A stretch of 64,000 bases of DNA from Hoeflea prorocentri (GTDB lineage Bacteria; Pseudomonadota; Alphaproteobacteria; Rhizobiales; Rhizobiaceae): NCBI RefSeq assembly GCF_027944115.1, contig NZ_JAPJZI010000002.1:186001-250000 (forward strand). The letters run 5' to 3'. Position numbers and translations under genes: made by a program. The notes under the pieces are model-generated. The model was not told the DNA's origin, ran no database searches, and was given only the letters and a program-made list of their open reading frames with translations. Of this stretch, positions 34,225 to 42,886 are shown piece by piece. The first letter of the stretch is position 1. Every line of letters begins with the position of its first letter.

Positions 34225-35055
34225 ATGAACATCATAGCACCTGTCAGGGAAGCTCCCGACTTTGCCGCAATCAAGCAAAAGCAGAATGCGGCCTGGTCGT
34301 CCGGAGATTACAAACGGATCGGAGTGACTTTGCAGCTCACCGGTGAAGAGCTTGCCGAGGTTGTCGACATGGCGCCCGGTTCCAAAGTTCTCGATGTTGC
34401 GGCCGGCAATGGCAATGCGACGCTGGCCTTTGCGCGCCGTTGGTGCGATGTCACATCGACGGACTATGTCGGGACGCTGCTTGAGGGCGGGCGCCAAAGG
34501 GCCGATGCCGAAGGTCTTGATGTGAGCTTCAAGGTTGCGGATGCGGAGGACCTTCCCTTCGCCGACGGTTCATTCGATGCGGTTGTGTCGACCTTCGGGG
34601 TGATGTTTACGCCAAATCAGGATCAGTCGGCCTCGGAACTGGTTCGCGTTTGCCGCTGTGGCGGGAAGATCGCGATGGCCAACTGGACGCCGGACAGTTT
34701 TATCGGTGCCCTGTTCCGCACGCTTGGCAAACATGTCCCGCCGCCGGCAGGCGTGCAGTCTCCGGCGCTTTGGGGAGACCGCAAGTGGATCGGCGAAACA
34801 TTTGCAAAAAGCGCCCAGTCGATTTCCACGACGGTGAAGCGTTTCAACTTCCGCTATCATTCGCCGCAGCAATTCATCGGTTTCTTCCGAACCTATTACG
34901 GCCCGGTGCACAAGGCATTTGCCGCCGTGGGCAAGGAAGGTCAGATCGCATTGAATGACGACATCCTGGAAACGATAGCGCAATTCGATGTCGCGAAGGA
35001 CGGTACAATGCATGTGCCTTCGGACTATGCCGAAATCGTCATCGAAAAGGCCTGA
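34225..35055 (+). CDS. Class I SAM-dependent methyltransferase
   Basis: A 276-residue methyltransferase of the UbiE/methyltransferase_11 type. Motif I is VLDVAAGNGNATLAFA (about residues 55-70). The post-motif acidic residues and FADGSFDAVVSTFGVMF follow at the usual spacing. The substrate is unknown. The start ATG at 34225 follows GAAAGGAG; a longer frame runs back through the hydrolase gene and is not used. A GC-rich hairpin follows the gene. Confidence 0.85.
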   Translation: MNIIAPVREAPDFAAIKQKQNAAWSSGDYKRIGVTLQLTGEELAEVVDMAPGSKVLDVAAGNGNATLAFARRWCDVTSTDYVGTLLEGGRQRADAEGLDVSFKVADAEDLPFADGSFDAVVSTFGVMFTPNQDQSASELVRVCRCGGKIAMANWTPDSFIGALFRTLGKHVPPPAGVQSPALWGDRKWIGETFAKSAQSISTTVKRFNFRYHSPQQFIGFFRTYYGPVHKAFAAVGKEGQIALNDDILETIAQFDVAKDGTMHVPSDYAEIVIEKA

Positions 35056-35063
35056 TTTGCGTT

Positions 35064-35085
35064 CCCCGGCGGAACTCCGCCGGGG
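35064..35085 (+). terminator. Hairpin after the methyltransferase gene
   Basis: CCCCGGCGG (35064-35072) and CCGCCGGGG (35077-35085) form a 9-bp stem with an AACT loop, starting 8 bases after the stop. No clean T-run follows, so it may act with Rho or only mark the transcript end. Confidence 0.55.
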
Positions 35086-35145
35086 CCGCTCCCGATTTCG
35101 CAACTTACGCTTGGTTTCAGTATTTGTGGTTTTTGGTAAAGATCG

Positions 35146-35159
35146 TTGAAATAACTCAA
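35146..35159. promoter_or_regulatory. FNR/FixK-type box upstream of hemoglobin-cyclase unit
   Basis: TTGAAATAACTCAA matches the Crp/Fnr half-sites TTGA-N6-TCAA exactly. A TACAGT -10-like hexamer lies at 35181-35186. A start of transcription near 35193-35194 would put the box centre at about -41.5, the standard class II activator position. The hemoglobin ATG follows at 35213. This points to control by oxygen limitation or nitric oxide. Confidence 0.7.
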
Positions 35160-35212
35160 CAATTCAATCAAATAGAAATTTACAGTGGTTTCGGTCATGG
35201 GAGCACCGAATA

Positions 35213-35572
35213 ATGAATGAGCAAAGTCTTTTCGAGAAATATGGCGGCTTCGCAAGAATTAGCCGTGTTGTCCTGAGTTTCTATGACACGCTGCTCGACA
35301 GCGACGATATCGGACCGTTCTTTGACGATATCGACATGTCCCGCATGGTTGATCATCAGACCAAATTCATCGCTTCGCTTCTCGGAGGCCCGGCCTCCTA
35401 CACCGACAATCAGCTTCGTCAGTTGCATTCGCATCTTCCGATCGAGGACGACCATTTCGACGAACTCAAAGTTGTCCTGGGCGCGACCCTCAAGGACCAT
35501 GAATTCACCGATCCGGATATAATCGCCGTCCTGCAGGAATTTGAGAAGCGGCGAGGCCTCATCGTAGGATAA
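35213..35572 (+). CDS. Truncated hemoglobin, group I-like
   Basis: A 119-residue 2-on-2 globin. The B10 tyrosine is Tyr24 (LSFYDTLL), the E-helix region MVDHQTKFIASLLGGP follows, and the proximal heme histidine is His72 (LRQLHSHLPI). Family members bind O2, NO or CO and may detoxify NO or serve as sensors. The gene ends 3 bases before a PAS-cyclase gene, so both are made from one message. An FNR/FixK box lies 54 bases upstream. I infer that the globin and the cyclase work together, which would be a heme-gas sensor split over two proteins. Confidence 0.88.
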   Translation: MNEQSLFEKYGGFARISRVVLSFYDTLLDSDDIGPFFDDIDMSRMVDHQTKFIASLLGGPASYTDNQLRQLHSHLPIEDDHFDELKVVLGATLKDHEFTDPDIIAVLQEFEKRRGLIVG

Positions 35573-35575
35573 GAG

Positions 35576-36631
35576 ATGTCCATCGAAACCATAAATGAAC
35601 AGTTGCTACGTGCCATCGGTGTCGGAGTGGCTCTTCTGGACGGCAACAGTTTCAATTTTCGTTTTCACAACGACACGTTCGAGGAATGGTTCGGCAAACC
35701 CGAGGCGGATGCGCGGCTGGGCGATGTTTTCAGCGAGCTGGATATTGACGCGTTGCGCAAGGGCCTGAAGGAGAACGGCGGCTATACCGGCGAAACCCGG
35801 TTCAAGAAAAAGCGCCGAACGATGGCGGTTGCGCTGGATTTTACTCTGACCGAAGAGGGCGGCCAGGAGATTGCCGTCCTGGTGTGCCAGAACATAACCC
35901 GCATCCGCGAGCTGGAATCGATGATCGATTCCTATTCCATGATGGTCGAGCGCAACAATCGGGAATTGAAGCGCGAAAAGGAGCAGGTGGAAAAGCTGCT
36001 TTTGAACATCATGCCGCGGGCCGTCTATGAAGAATTCAAGACCTTTGGCGTCGTGACACCGCAGCTCTACGACCCTGTGTCCGTCCTGATGCTCGATTTT
36101 GTCGGCTTCACCGATATGGTCGCGTCCGCCGATCCAAGTGTGACGGTGACGGAACTCAACGACATCTACAGCGCCTTTGACCGGATCGGCGAGCAGTTCG
36201 GCTGCGAGCGGATCAAGACGATCGGCGATGCCTATATCACTGTCGCCGGCCTTCCCGATCCGACACCCGATCATTCAAAGGCCGCCGCCAATGCCGCGAT
36301 CCGGTTTATCCGTTACCTGGAACGGCGCAATTCGTCTCACCCGAACCAGTGGCGTTGCCGTATCGGCCTTGCGACCGGCGCGGTGGTCGGCTCTGTCGTC
36401 GGCATCCAGAAATATGTCTATGATATTTTCGGCCCGGCAGTGAACCTTGCAACACGGCTGCAGGAGTTTTCCGAACCGATGCAGATCAGCGTTCAGGACG
36501 AAATGGCGGCTACGTTGCGCGAGCACTTTGAGCTTGCCAATCTCGGATCGCGCGATATCCGCGGTTTCGGCCAGAAGGATGTGTGGCATTTGCTTGATAC
36601 GGCCAAGACCATGAAAAAGGCCGGCAAATAG
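35576..36631 (+). CDS. PAS and coiled-coil class III adenylate cyclase
   Basis: A 351-residue soluble cyclase. Residues 1-110 form a PAS-like sensor, 110-150 a heptad-type signalling helix ending LLLNIMPRAVYEEF as in soluble guanylate cyclases, and 165-340 the class III catalytic domain. Catalytic residues are complete: metal-binding Asp174 and Asp218, and Asn290 and Arg294 (NLATR). The base-selecting pair is Lys214 (RIKTIGDAY) and Asp283 (VYDIFG), which predicts ATP as substrate and cAMP as product. It is coupled to the truncated hemoglobin gene 3 bases upstream. Heme-gas control of the cyclase through that globin is inference. Confidence 0.9.
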   Translation: MSIETINEQLLRAIGVGVALLDGNSFNFRFHNDTFEEWFGKPEADARLGDVFSELDIDALRKGLKENGGYTGETRFKKKRRTMAVALDFTLTEEGGQEIAVLVCQNITRIRELESMIDSYSMMVERNNRELKREKEQVEKLLLNIMPRAVYEEFKTFGVVTPQLYDPVSVLMLDFVGFTDMVASADPSVTVTELNDIYSAFDRIGEQFGCERIKTIGDAYITVAGLPDPTPDHSKAAANAAIRFIRYLERRNSSHPNQWRCRIGLATGAVVGSVVGIQKYVYDIFGPAVNLATRLQEFSEPMQISVQDEMAATLREHFELANLGSRDIRGFGQKDVWHLLDTAKTMKKAGK

Positions 36632-36764
36632 GGATGACGGCCCGGGCGCGTTTGAACTCTGTGTTTCGCGTACATGGCAACTTAAAAGGGTTTTCAATAA
36701 TCTTTCGGTAAGACTCTTGGCCTAATTCTGATGCAACTTAATGTTGTGCGGTTGGATTCGGGCG

Positions 36765-37568
36765 ATGGAAGACCAGCAGTTTCGCAAGTCTGTCCTTGTG
36801 TGGACCAGTCTGCTCGTCCTTGTCCTTCTCCTCCATCCTTACATTGCCGCCGCCCCGGACCATGCATCGATCTGCGGATCGTTCGTCCGCACCTGTCGAT
36901 CGGCTGGAGAGGTCATCGCCATGTTCGGACGACCGGTGGCGGTCTTCCTGATCGGCTCTTTCCTTCTGCGTGCCGTCTTTTTTCGAGTACGCTGGCTTGA
37001 GATCAGCATGGGCTGGGCAATCCTGGCGCTGCTCTGGCTCCTGGGTTCTGCCCCGTTTCTGATTGGTACGTTTATCGTGCCCGGAGCGAACATAGCGCTT
37101 GGAAATGCGCCCGTCGCGGTACCGACCTTGCTGTTGTTCTTTGTGGCGTTGATCGGCTTTCTGGCCTTTGTCGAATTTCCTTTCGCGCGACATCTGGATG
37201 CCATGGGTCATGTCGCCTGGGTGACGGCATTTGTGGTCGCCTGTCATGCAACCCTGTTACTGGCGGGTTCCATTTTTACCGGATTGACGCTCATACCCTA
37301 TATGGCCGGCCTGATAGGCGTCTCCGGTCTGGCCGGCCTCTCACAGATCAAGCTCTACTTCGTTTATCTCGCGCAAGCGCTGTTGTTTGGCTTGCCCTTC
37401 AAGCTCTTTATCCTGATCGATCTGGCGGTTTTTACCGCCGCCCTGATCTTCGTCCTCGCGCGGCAGGGAGGCGAAAGCAAGTCTGTCCAGGTTTCAGGCG
37501 TTCCAAGCCGCTGGGACAATCCGGACGGTCAGGCAAGAAGCAGCTTTGGACGGCTCGGCGAGGGCTGA
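36765..37568 (+). CDS. Multi-pass membrane protein of unknown function
   Basis: A 267-residue inner-membrane protein with about six to seven hydrophobic segments and no motif I recognise. The N-terminus is short and cytosolic (MEDQQFRKS). The C-terminal 35 residues are polar, with SRWDNPDGQARSS. The ATG at 36765 is chosen because the eight upstream in-frame codons give a less likely membrane start; the annotated start could be 36741. It lies 133 bases after the cyclase gene on the same strand and converges on an NTF2-like gene. No function is proposed. Confidence 0.65.
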   Translation: MEDQQFRKSVLVWTSLLVLVLLLHPYIAAAPDHASICGSFVRTCRSAGEVIAMFGRPVAVFLIGSFLLRAVFFRVRWLEISMGWAILALLWLLGSAPFLIGTFIVPGANIALGNAPVAVPTLLLFFVALIGFLAFVEFPFARHLDAMGHVAWVTAFVVACHATLLLAGSIFTGLTLIPYMAGLIGVSGLAGLSQIKLYFVYLAQALLFGLPFKLFILIDLAVFTAALIFVLARQGGESKSVQVSGVPSRWDNPDGQARSSFGRLGEG

Positions 37569-37586
37569 TGACCCGGTTGCCAATGG

Positions 37587-37967
37587 TCAGTACTCCATGA
37601 ACTCCGTTGCCTTGCCGTTTTTGAACAGCCACAGGTCAATCTTGGGGCCTCGGACTTTTCGGCCGGTCTGACGGTGAGTGAATGAACATTCCCCGAGCGC
37701 TATGACCCGCTCGCCACGGGCGATGAATTCGTTGACGCGGAAGAAGTCCATGGACCATTCACTGGCCAGCTCTTCGTAGTGTTTGATGACTTCCTGCTTC
37801 GGTGCGCGCTGGCGTGTGAAAACCAGTTCCGGCATCGCCTCCATGGACGAGCCCCAATCCAGCCGATCGGCAAATACGTCCGACCAGACCCTGGTGTCAC
37901 CCCCGGTTTCGTGCCACGCATTGTAGGCGTTGCGCAGAATCTCTACGTTGATTTCTTCTTCAGCCAT
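37587..37967 (-). CDS. NTF2/SnoaL-like protein
   Basis: A 126-residue single-domain protein with the cone-shaped NTF2-like fold signature: an N-terminal helix (ILRNAYNAWHETGG), a strand-rich middle and the final pair KIDLWLFKNGKATEFMEY. Such domains occur in isomerases, hydratases, polyketide cyclases and stress proteins, and specific function cannot be assigned. It stands alone, convergent with the membrane protein gene. Confidence 0.72.
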   Translation of the reverse strand: MAEEEINVEILRNAYNAWHETGGDTRVWSDVFADRLDWGSSMEAMPELVFTRQRAPKQEVIKHYEELASEWSMDFFRVNEFIARGERVIALGECSFTHRQTGRKVRGPKIDLWLFKNGKATEFMEY

Positions 37968-38113
37968 GGAATCCGCCCTGCGAAGGTTTTTTCACCAGCA
38001 GGTTTCAAAACAAAAAAACCAAAGTCTGTGTGATAACTCACACAAACGGAAAAAACCGAGCGGTTACGTTGCCTGGCCCGACCGAAATCAACGGATTGGC
38101 CGCAAAGCGGGCC

Positions 38114-39388
38114 TCAGGCGCCCGTCTTTTGTGCCTTTGGAAAGCGAAGTGCGGCCGCTGCGTAAATCAATAATGCTGCGCAGCCCGCAGCAGCGCAAAA
38201 AAACGGGATGCGCAAGGCCATGTCCCGGCCCAGCCCGGGCTCAACCATCGTTACGATCACGCCGCCCGCCACCGCGCCAAGCGGCATCATACCCCAGCCG
38301 AAGAACCGGTAAATGCTGTTGACCCGGCCGAGCAGGTCCTCGGGGATGGTACGCTGCCTGTAGGAGACCGTGACAACGTTCCACAAGAGTGCCGCGAACA
38401 TCTCGACGAAGAGTGCAAGAGCGACGACGGTCGGCGATGCGGTAAGGGCAATCGCCAGATAGGGGAGCGGGAAAATCGCAAGCGCGGCAAAAAGGCTGTT
38501 CCTGCCTCCGATGCGTGACGCAAGTGCCGGGCAGACCAATCCGCCGATGACGCCGCCGGCCGCCCCCGCCGTCAGCAGGACCCCATAGCCGAAGGCGGAG
38601 AGGCCAAGACTTTCCTGCACGAACAGGACCATGATCGCCAGCGTCATCGTGTGGAGGGCATTGAGAAGGCCGAGCATGACGGCCAGCCTGAAAATCAGCC
38701 GGTGGGCGAAGATCCATGACAGGCCGGCCTTCAGATCGGTCCAGAATTTCTGCCGCACGCGTGTGGCGGTGCGGGCGGGAAAGCCGATCTGCCAAAGGCA
38801 CCAGGCCGACAGGGCAAACATGACCGCGTCAAAACCGAAGGGTGCCGGAACCGCCAGGGCAATCAGCAGTCCGGCGAGCGGCGGGCCGATGAAGGAGCCC
38901 ATTACCTGTTCGATGCTCCAGATCTGGCCATTCGCCTGCTCCAGTTGGCGCGACTCAACCAGTTGCGGCAGAACCGTCTGCGCAGTGTTGTCGCGAAAAA
39001 CCTCAGCCGTGCCGAGCAGGAAGGCCAGGATCCCCAGCGCCAGGATAAAGACGCTTTGCAGGCCGGAGCCGTCAGGCAGGGGCAAGGATGGGGAACTCAG
39101 GATCAGCCCGACAACGCCTAGGCTGAGGAACAGGCGCGCCATATCGGCACGGACCATCAGCTTTTGCCGGTTTGCCCGATCGGTAACGACCCCGACGGGC
39201 AATGCCAGCAGGAACCAGGGCAACCGCGTGGCGAAAGCGACAAATGAGATATGGAGCGGATCCCGGCTGATCATTGTTGCCAGCCAGGGAAATGCCAGGG
39301 CGGCCACGCCGTCACCCAGATTGGACAGGGCGCTGCCAGAAAACAGAAGCCGGTAGTTCCGGTTGTGTCGAAGCAATCGTGTGTTCAC
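38114..39388 (-). CDS. MFS transporter, MFS_3 (enterobactin/macrolide exporter-like)
   Basis: A 424-residue major facilitator with about twelve hydrophobic helices. The opening LLRHNRNYRLLFSGSALSNLGDGV is typical of the MFS_3 branch, which includes exporters of siderophores and macrolides. The loop between helices 2 and 3 reads GVVTDRANRQKLM. The substrate is unknown. It is a single gene, divergent from the YcaQ-type glycosylase gene across 146 bases. Confidence 0.88.
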   Translation of the reverse strand: MNTRLLRHNRNYRLLFSGSALSNLGDGVAALAFPWLATMISRDPLHISFVAFATRLPWFLLALPVGVVTDRANRQKLMVRADMARLFLSLGVVGLILSSPSLPLPDGSGLQSVFILALGILAFLLGTAEVFRDNTAQTVLPQLVESRQLEQANGQIWSIEQVMGSFIGPPLAGLLIALAVPAPFGFDAVMFALSAWCLWQIGFPARTATRVRQKFWTDLKAGLSWIFAHRLIFRLAVMLGLLNALHTMTLAIMVLFVQESLGLSAFGYGVLLTAGAAGGVIGGLVCPALASRIGGRNSLFAALAIFPLPYLAIALTASPTVVALALFVEMFAALLWNVVTVSYRQRTIPEDLLGRVNSIYRFFGWGMMPLGAVAGGVIVTMVEPGLGRDMALRIPFFCAAAGCAALLIYAAAALRFPKAQKTGA

Positions 39389-39534
39389 GGACGACCTGTC
39401 CTATCGGATTGGTGGGCCACTGATCGTGATTGAGCCTATGTCATCGACAACCATATGCAAGGACCCTTTCATCCGGCGGCAAAGCGGGTTAAGAATGTTC
39501 ATGGTTTGTTTTCAAATGGCTTGGGAGGCGGCGG

Positions 39535-40764
39535 GTGTCTGATAGCAGTGGCAAGGCGTTGTTGCGTGTGTCCAATGCGACGGCACGCGGGCTGTTTCTG
39601 GAGCGCCACGGCCTTTGCGACGACCCGTCGCGGAAAATCGGCAAAGGCGATTTGCAGGCGCTGATCGAACGGCTCGGCTTCGTTCAGGTGGACAGTATCA
39701 ACACCGTTGCGCGGGCGCATGATCTTATCCTTTTTTCCCGCCGGCAGGGCTACCGGCCAAAACAGCTGAAAGCTTTGCTGGAAAAGGAACGCTCGCTGTT
39801 TGAACATTGGACGCATGATGCCTCGGTCATCCCGACGCAGTTCTATCCCTATTGGGAATTGCGGTTCGACCGATACCGGGAGCGGCTGATCAAGCGCTGG
39901 CGCGAATGGCGGCGGGACGGGTTCGAAGAAAAAATCGATGATGTGCTTGCGCATATCGCGCAGAACGGGCCCGCCATGTCACGGGAGATGGGAGGAGACG
40001 AAAAGAAGAACAGCGGCGGCTGGTGGGACTGGCACCCTTCCAAAACGGCGCTGGAGTATCTGTGGCGCACCGGACAACTCGCCGTTTGCCGCAGGGACGG
40101 TTTTCAGAAAGTCTATGATCTGTGTGAGCGGGTGATTGCCGAAGAACACCGCTCGGACCGCTACAGCGTGGAGGAAACAGTCGACTGGGCCTGTTCCAGC
40201 GCATTGGACCGCCTCGGATTTGCGACATCGGGAGAGATCGCCGCCTTTTGGGAGGGCATCACGCCGGCGGAGGCAAAAATGTGGTGTGCGGAACGGCTTG
40301 GCAGCGAGCTGATTGAAATCGAAATCGAGACGGCGCAGGGCGGGCGGCCGCACCGGGTGTTTGCCCGAGCTGATATCGAGACACATCTGGAGGCGGTTGC
40401 CGACGCACCCAGCCGTCTCCGGGTGCTCAGCCCCTTCGATCCCGCCATCCGTGACCGCAAGCGCGCCGAGCGGCTCTTCGGGTTCAACTACCGCATCGAA
40501 GTGTTCGTGCCGGAGCCGAAGCGCCGATACGGCTATTATGTCTTCCCGCTGCTTGAAGGAGACCGGCTGATCGGGCGCATCGATATGAAATGCCGCCGCG
40601 ATACAGGCGTCCTTGATGTCACGGCCCTTTGGCCGGAGCCGAAGGTCAAGCTCGGGCGCGGGCGTCTTGCCCGTCTTGAGGCGGAACTCGACCGGATCCG
40701 GCGCTTTACCGGCTGCGAACGGGTGGACTATGCCGACGGATGGATTCGTGACCCGCTGCCTTAG
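39535..40764 (+). CDS. YcaQ/AlkX-type winged-helix DNA glycosylase
   Basis: A 409-residue protein of the HTH_42 family whose studied members (Streptomyces AlkZ, E. coli YcaQ/AlkX) excise bulky alkylation adducts and unhook interstrand crosslinks. The catalytic Gln-x-Asp motif is Gln51-Val-Asp53 (FVQVDSINTV). LFEHWTHDASVIP and the C-terminal strand IGRIDMKCRRDTGVLDV are further family blocks. The start is GTG at 39535, 6 bases after the GGGAGG-type site. It is a stand-alone gene; no natural-product cluster is nearby, which fits a housekeeping YcaQ role rather than self-resistance. Confidence 0.85.
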   Translation: MSDSSGKALLRVSNATARGLFLERHGLCDDPSRKIGKGDLQALIERLGFVQVDSINTVARAHDLILFSRRQGYRPKQLKALLEKERSLFEHWTHDASVIPTQFYPYWELRFDRYRERLIKRWREWRRDGFEEKIDDVLAHIAQNGPAMSREMGGDEKKNSGGWWDWHPSKTALEYLWRTGQLAVCRRDGFQKVYDLCERVIAEEHRSDRYSVEETVDWACSSALDRLGFATSGEIAAFWEGITPAEAKMWCAERLGSELIEIEIETAQGGRPHRVFARADIETHLEAVADAPSRLRVLSPFDPAIRDRKRAERLFGFNYRIEVFVPEPKRRYGYYVFPLLEGDRLIGRIDMKCRRDTGVLDVTALWPEPKVKLGRGRLARLEAELDRIRRFTGCERVDYADGWIRDPLP

Positions 40765-40773
40765 CCGCCCGCA

Positions 40774-42096
40774 CTAATAGAGCCAGCGCACAAGCCCGAG
40801 CGTGATGAACGGGAACAGCGCCAGGATGACAACCCGCAGCAGATCGGTGGCAACAAAGGGAAAGACGCCGCGATAGGTCTGGCTGAGCGGAACGTCGGGC
40901 GCCATGGAGTTGATGACAAAGAGGTTCATGCCCACCGGTGGCGTTATCAGCCCGACTTCGACGACGATCAGCACGAGGATGCCGAACCACAGGGCGAATT
41001 CTTCCGGCGAAAGTCCGAAGTCGAGACCAATCACGATCGGAAAGAAGATTGGAACCGTCAGCAGGATCATCGACAGCGAATCCATGACGCAGCCAAAAAT
41101 CAGATACAGAAGAAGGATGATCGACAGGATCAGCCAGGGAGAAAGCCCCTGTTCTGTGACGTAAAGCGCTGCTTCCTGAGGCAACTGCGAAAGTGCCAGA
41201 AAGCCGTTATATATCGCAGCGCCCAGGATAATCAGGAAGATCATGCCGGTGGAATTGGCCGTATCGAGGATTGATGATTTAAGCGTCGACCATGTCAGCC
41301 CGCCATTGACCAATGCGATGAGGCCGGTGCCGGCTGCTCCGACAGCGGCAGCCTCGGTCGGAGTGAAGATACCCATATAGATGCCACCGACCACGAGCAG
41401 GAAGACGGCGAGAACCGGCCAGACCGCCAGCAGGGCGCGAAAGCGCTCGGCATAGGGCACGCGCTCGCGGGTGCCGGCCGAATTCGGCCGGATACGCACG
41501 TAGATCGAAATGGCGAGCATATAGCCGAGTGCTGCAAGGATGCCCGGGACAACAGCTGCGACAAAGAGCTTGGCGATGTTCTGCTCTGTGAGGATTGCGT
41601 AGATCACCAGGACCACCGAGGGCGGTATGAGAATGCCGAGCGTTCCGCCGGCTGCGAGCGTGCCGGTCGCGAGCGGGCCGGAGAAGCCGTAGCGTTTGAG
41701 TTCCGGAAGGGCGACCTGACCCATTGTGGCGGCCGTTGCGAGAGAGGACCCGCATATGGACCCGAAGCCGGCGCAGGCGCCGACGGCAGCCATTGCGACA
41801 CCGCCGCGCCGATGACCTAGCCATGTCTCTGCCGCCTTGAAGAGCGCCGTCGACATGCCGCCCAGCCGGGCAAACTGGCCCATCAGAAGAAACAGCGGCA
41901 CGATGGAGAGCGAATAGCTGGAGAAGGTTCCGTAGGTCTGGTTCTTCAATTGCCCGAAGATCATCAGGAAGGAACCGTTGATCATGTAGCTTCCGAGCAC
42001 GCCGACGGCCAGCATGGCAAGGCCGATCGGAATGCGAAGAAAAATCAGAAGAAGCAGAACTGGAAACGACCAGATGCCGATCTCGAGATTGCTCAC
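40774..42096 (-). CDS. TRAP transporter large permease (DctM)
   Basis: A 440-residue membrane protein of the TRAP large-subunit family, which drives Na+-coupled uptake of organic acids. The N-terminus (FPVLLLLIFLRIPIGLAMLAVG) and the block GSICGSSLATAATMGQVALPELKRYGF are characteristic. Its start overlaps the end of dctQ as ATGA, so the two membrane subunits are co-translated. The substrate is set by the binding protein at 42887. No catabolic gene is linked, so the substrate remains unknown. Confidence 0.93.
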   Translation of the reverse strand: MSNLEIGIWSFPVLLLLIFLRIPIGLAMLAVGVLGSYMINGSFLMIFGQLKNQTYGTFSSYSLSIVPLFLLMGQFARLGGMSTALFKAAETWLGHRRGGVAMAAVGACAGFGSICGSSLATAATMGQVALPELKRYGFSGPLATGTLAAGGTLGILIPPSVVLVIYAILTEQNIAKLFVAAVVPGILAALGYMLAISIYVRIRPNSAGTRERVPYAERFRALLAVWPVLAVFLLVVGGIYMGIFTPTEAAAVGAAGTGLIALVNGGLTWSTLKSSILDTANSTGMIFLIILGAAIYNGFLALSQLPQEAALYVTEQGLSPWLILSIILLLYLIFGCVMDSLSMILLTVPIFFPIVIGLDFGLSPEEFALWFGILVLIVVEVGLITPPVGMNLFVINSMAPDVPLSQTYRGVFPFVATDLLRVVILALFPFITLGLVRWLY

Positions 42097-42623
42097 GACA
42101 ATTCTCCGCCGATCACCACACTGGAACCTGTCCGGTACTCACGGATGCTGCGCCAGAAACACCATGCCGCGACGATCACAAAAACCACGGCACCGAAGAG
42201 GCCGGCCGCATAGGCCCACCAGATGGGAAACTGCAGGATGAACGTCGTTTCGCTGTAATTGTACTTGTCGATGGTGCCGAGCCAGTGGCGCCAGCAGATC
42301 AGAGCGGCAAACAGCAGCATGAGGAAATTGGCAACCATCTCGATGAGGCGATTGAGATTGTCGCTGAAATGCATGGTGAGGATTTCAACGACGGCGTTGC
42401 CGCGCCGCAAATGACACCAGGGCAGGAAGGCGAAGACGGCAAATGCCGTTCCGGCTTCCACCAGTTCAAAATCGCCGGGAACAGGAGCAAGGCCGGCAAA
42501 TACGAGTGCGCGTCCGGTCACGGAGATTACCGTAACGATGATCAGTGCGGTCAGGACCAGACCGCCGGCAAGGGCCGTCAGGCGTGCAAGAGCCTGGATC
42601 CAGCGTTCAATTCGCTCCGACAT
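42093..42623 (-). CDS. TRAP transporter small permease (DctQ)
   Basis: A 176-residue four-helix membrane subunit that associates with the large permease. The region FLPWCHLRRGNAVVEIL is the typical conserved segment (PWCHLRRGNV in many DctQ). It lies between the binding-protein gene, 263 bases upstream with a strong hairpin in between, and dctM, which it overlaps by four bases. Confidence 0.9.
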   Translation of the reverse strand: MSERIERWIQALARLTALAGGLVLTALIIVTVISVTGRALVFAGLAPVPGDFELVEAGTAFAVFAFLPWCHLRRGNAVVEILTMHFSDNLNRLIEMVANFLMLLFAALICWRHWLGTIDKYNYSETTFILQFPIWWAYAAGLFGAVVFVIVAAWCFWRSIREYRTGSSVVIGGELS

Positions 42624-42846
42624 TTTCGTATCCCATCCGGCTTGTGCCGCCCCTCTTGACGCGGCCAGCTATCATCACTTTGCGTTCCGCCTGTCATTTA
42701 TCGCGCTGTTGGCGGGCCGTGACAATGCTGCGATCCGGTTATCCAATGGCTGGTCCGGCATGGCCATGTGTCCTGTTCCGGACGCAATGGTCGGATCCGT
42801 GCCGGCGCAAGCCGCCTCAAATGGTCCTGGTGGTTGAAGTATGGCG

Positions 42847-42878
42847 GAACGGGCGGTCAGGTGTCTGACCGCCCGTTC
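42847..42878 (-). promoter_or_regulatory. Strong hairpin between TRAP binding-protein and permease genes
   Basis: GAACGGGCGGTCAG (42847-42860) and its exact complement (42865-42878) form a 14-bp stem with a four-base loop, 8 bases after the binding-protein stop. There is no T-run. It probably protects or partly ends the message so that the periplasmic binding protein outnumbers the permease, a common arrangement in transport operons. Confidence 0.7.
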
Positions 42879-42886
42879 GTTCGCAC

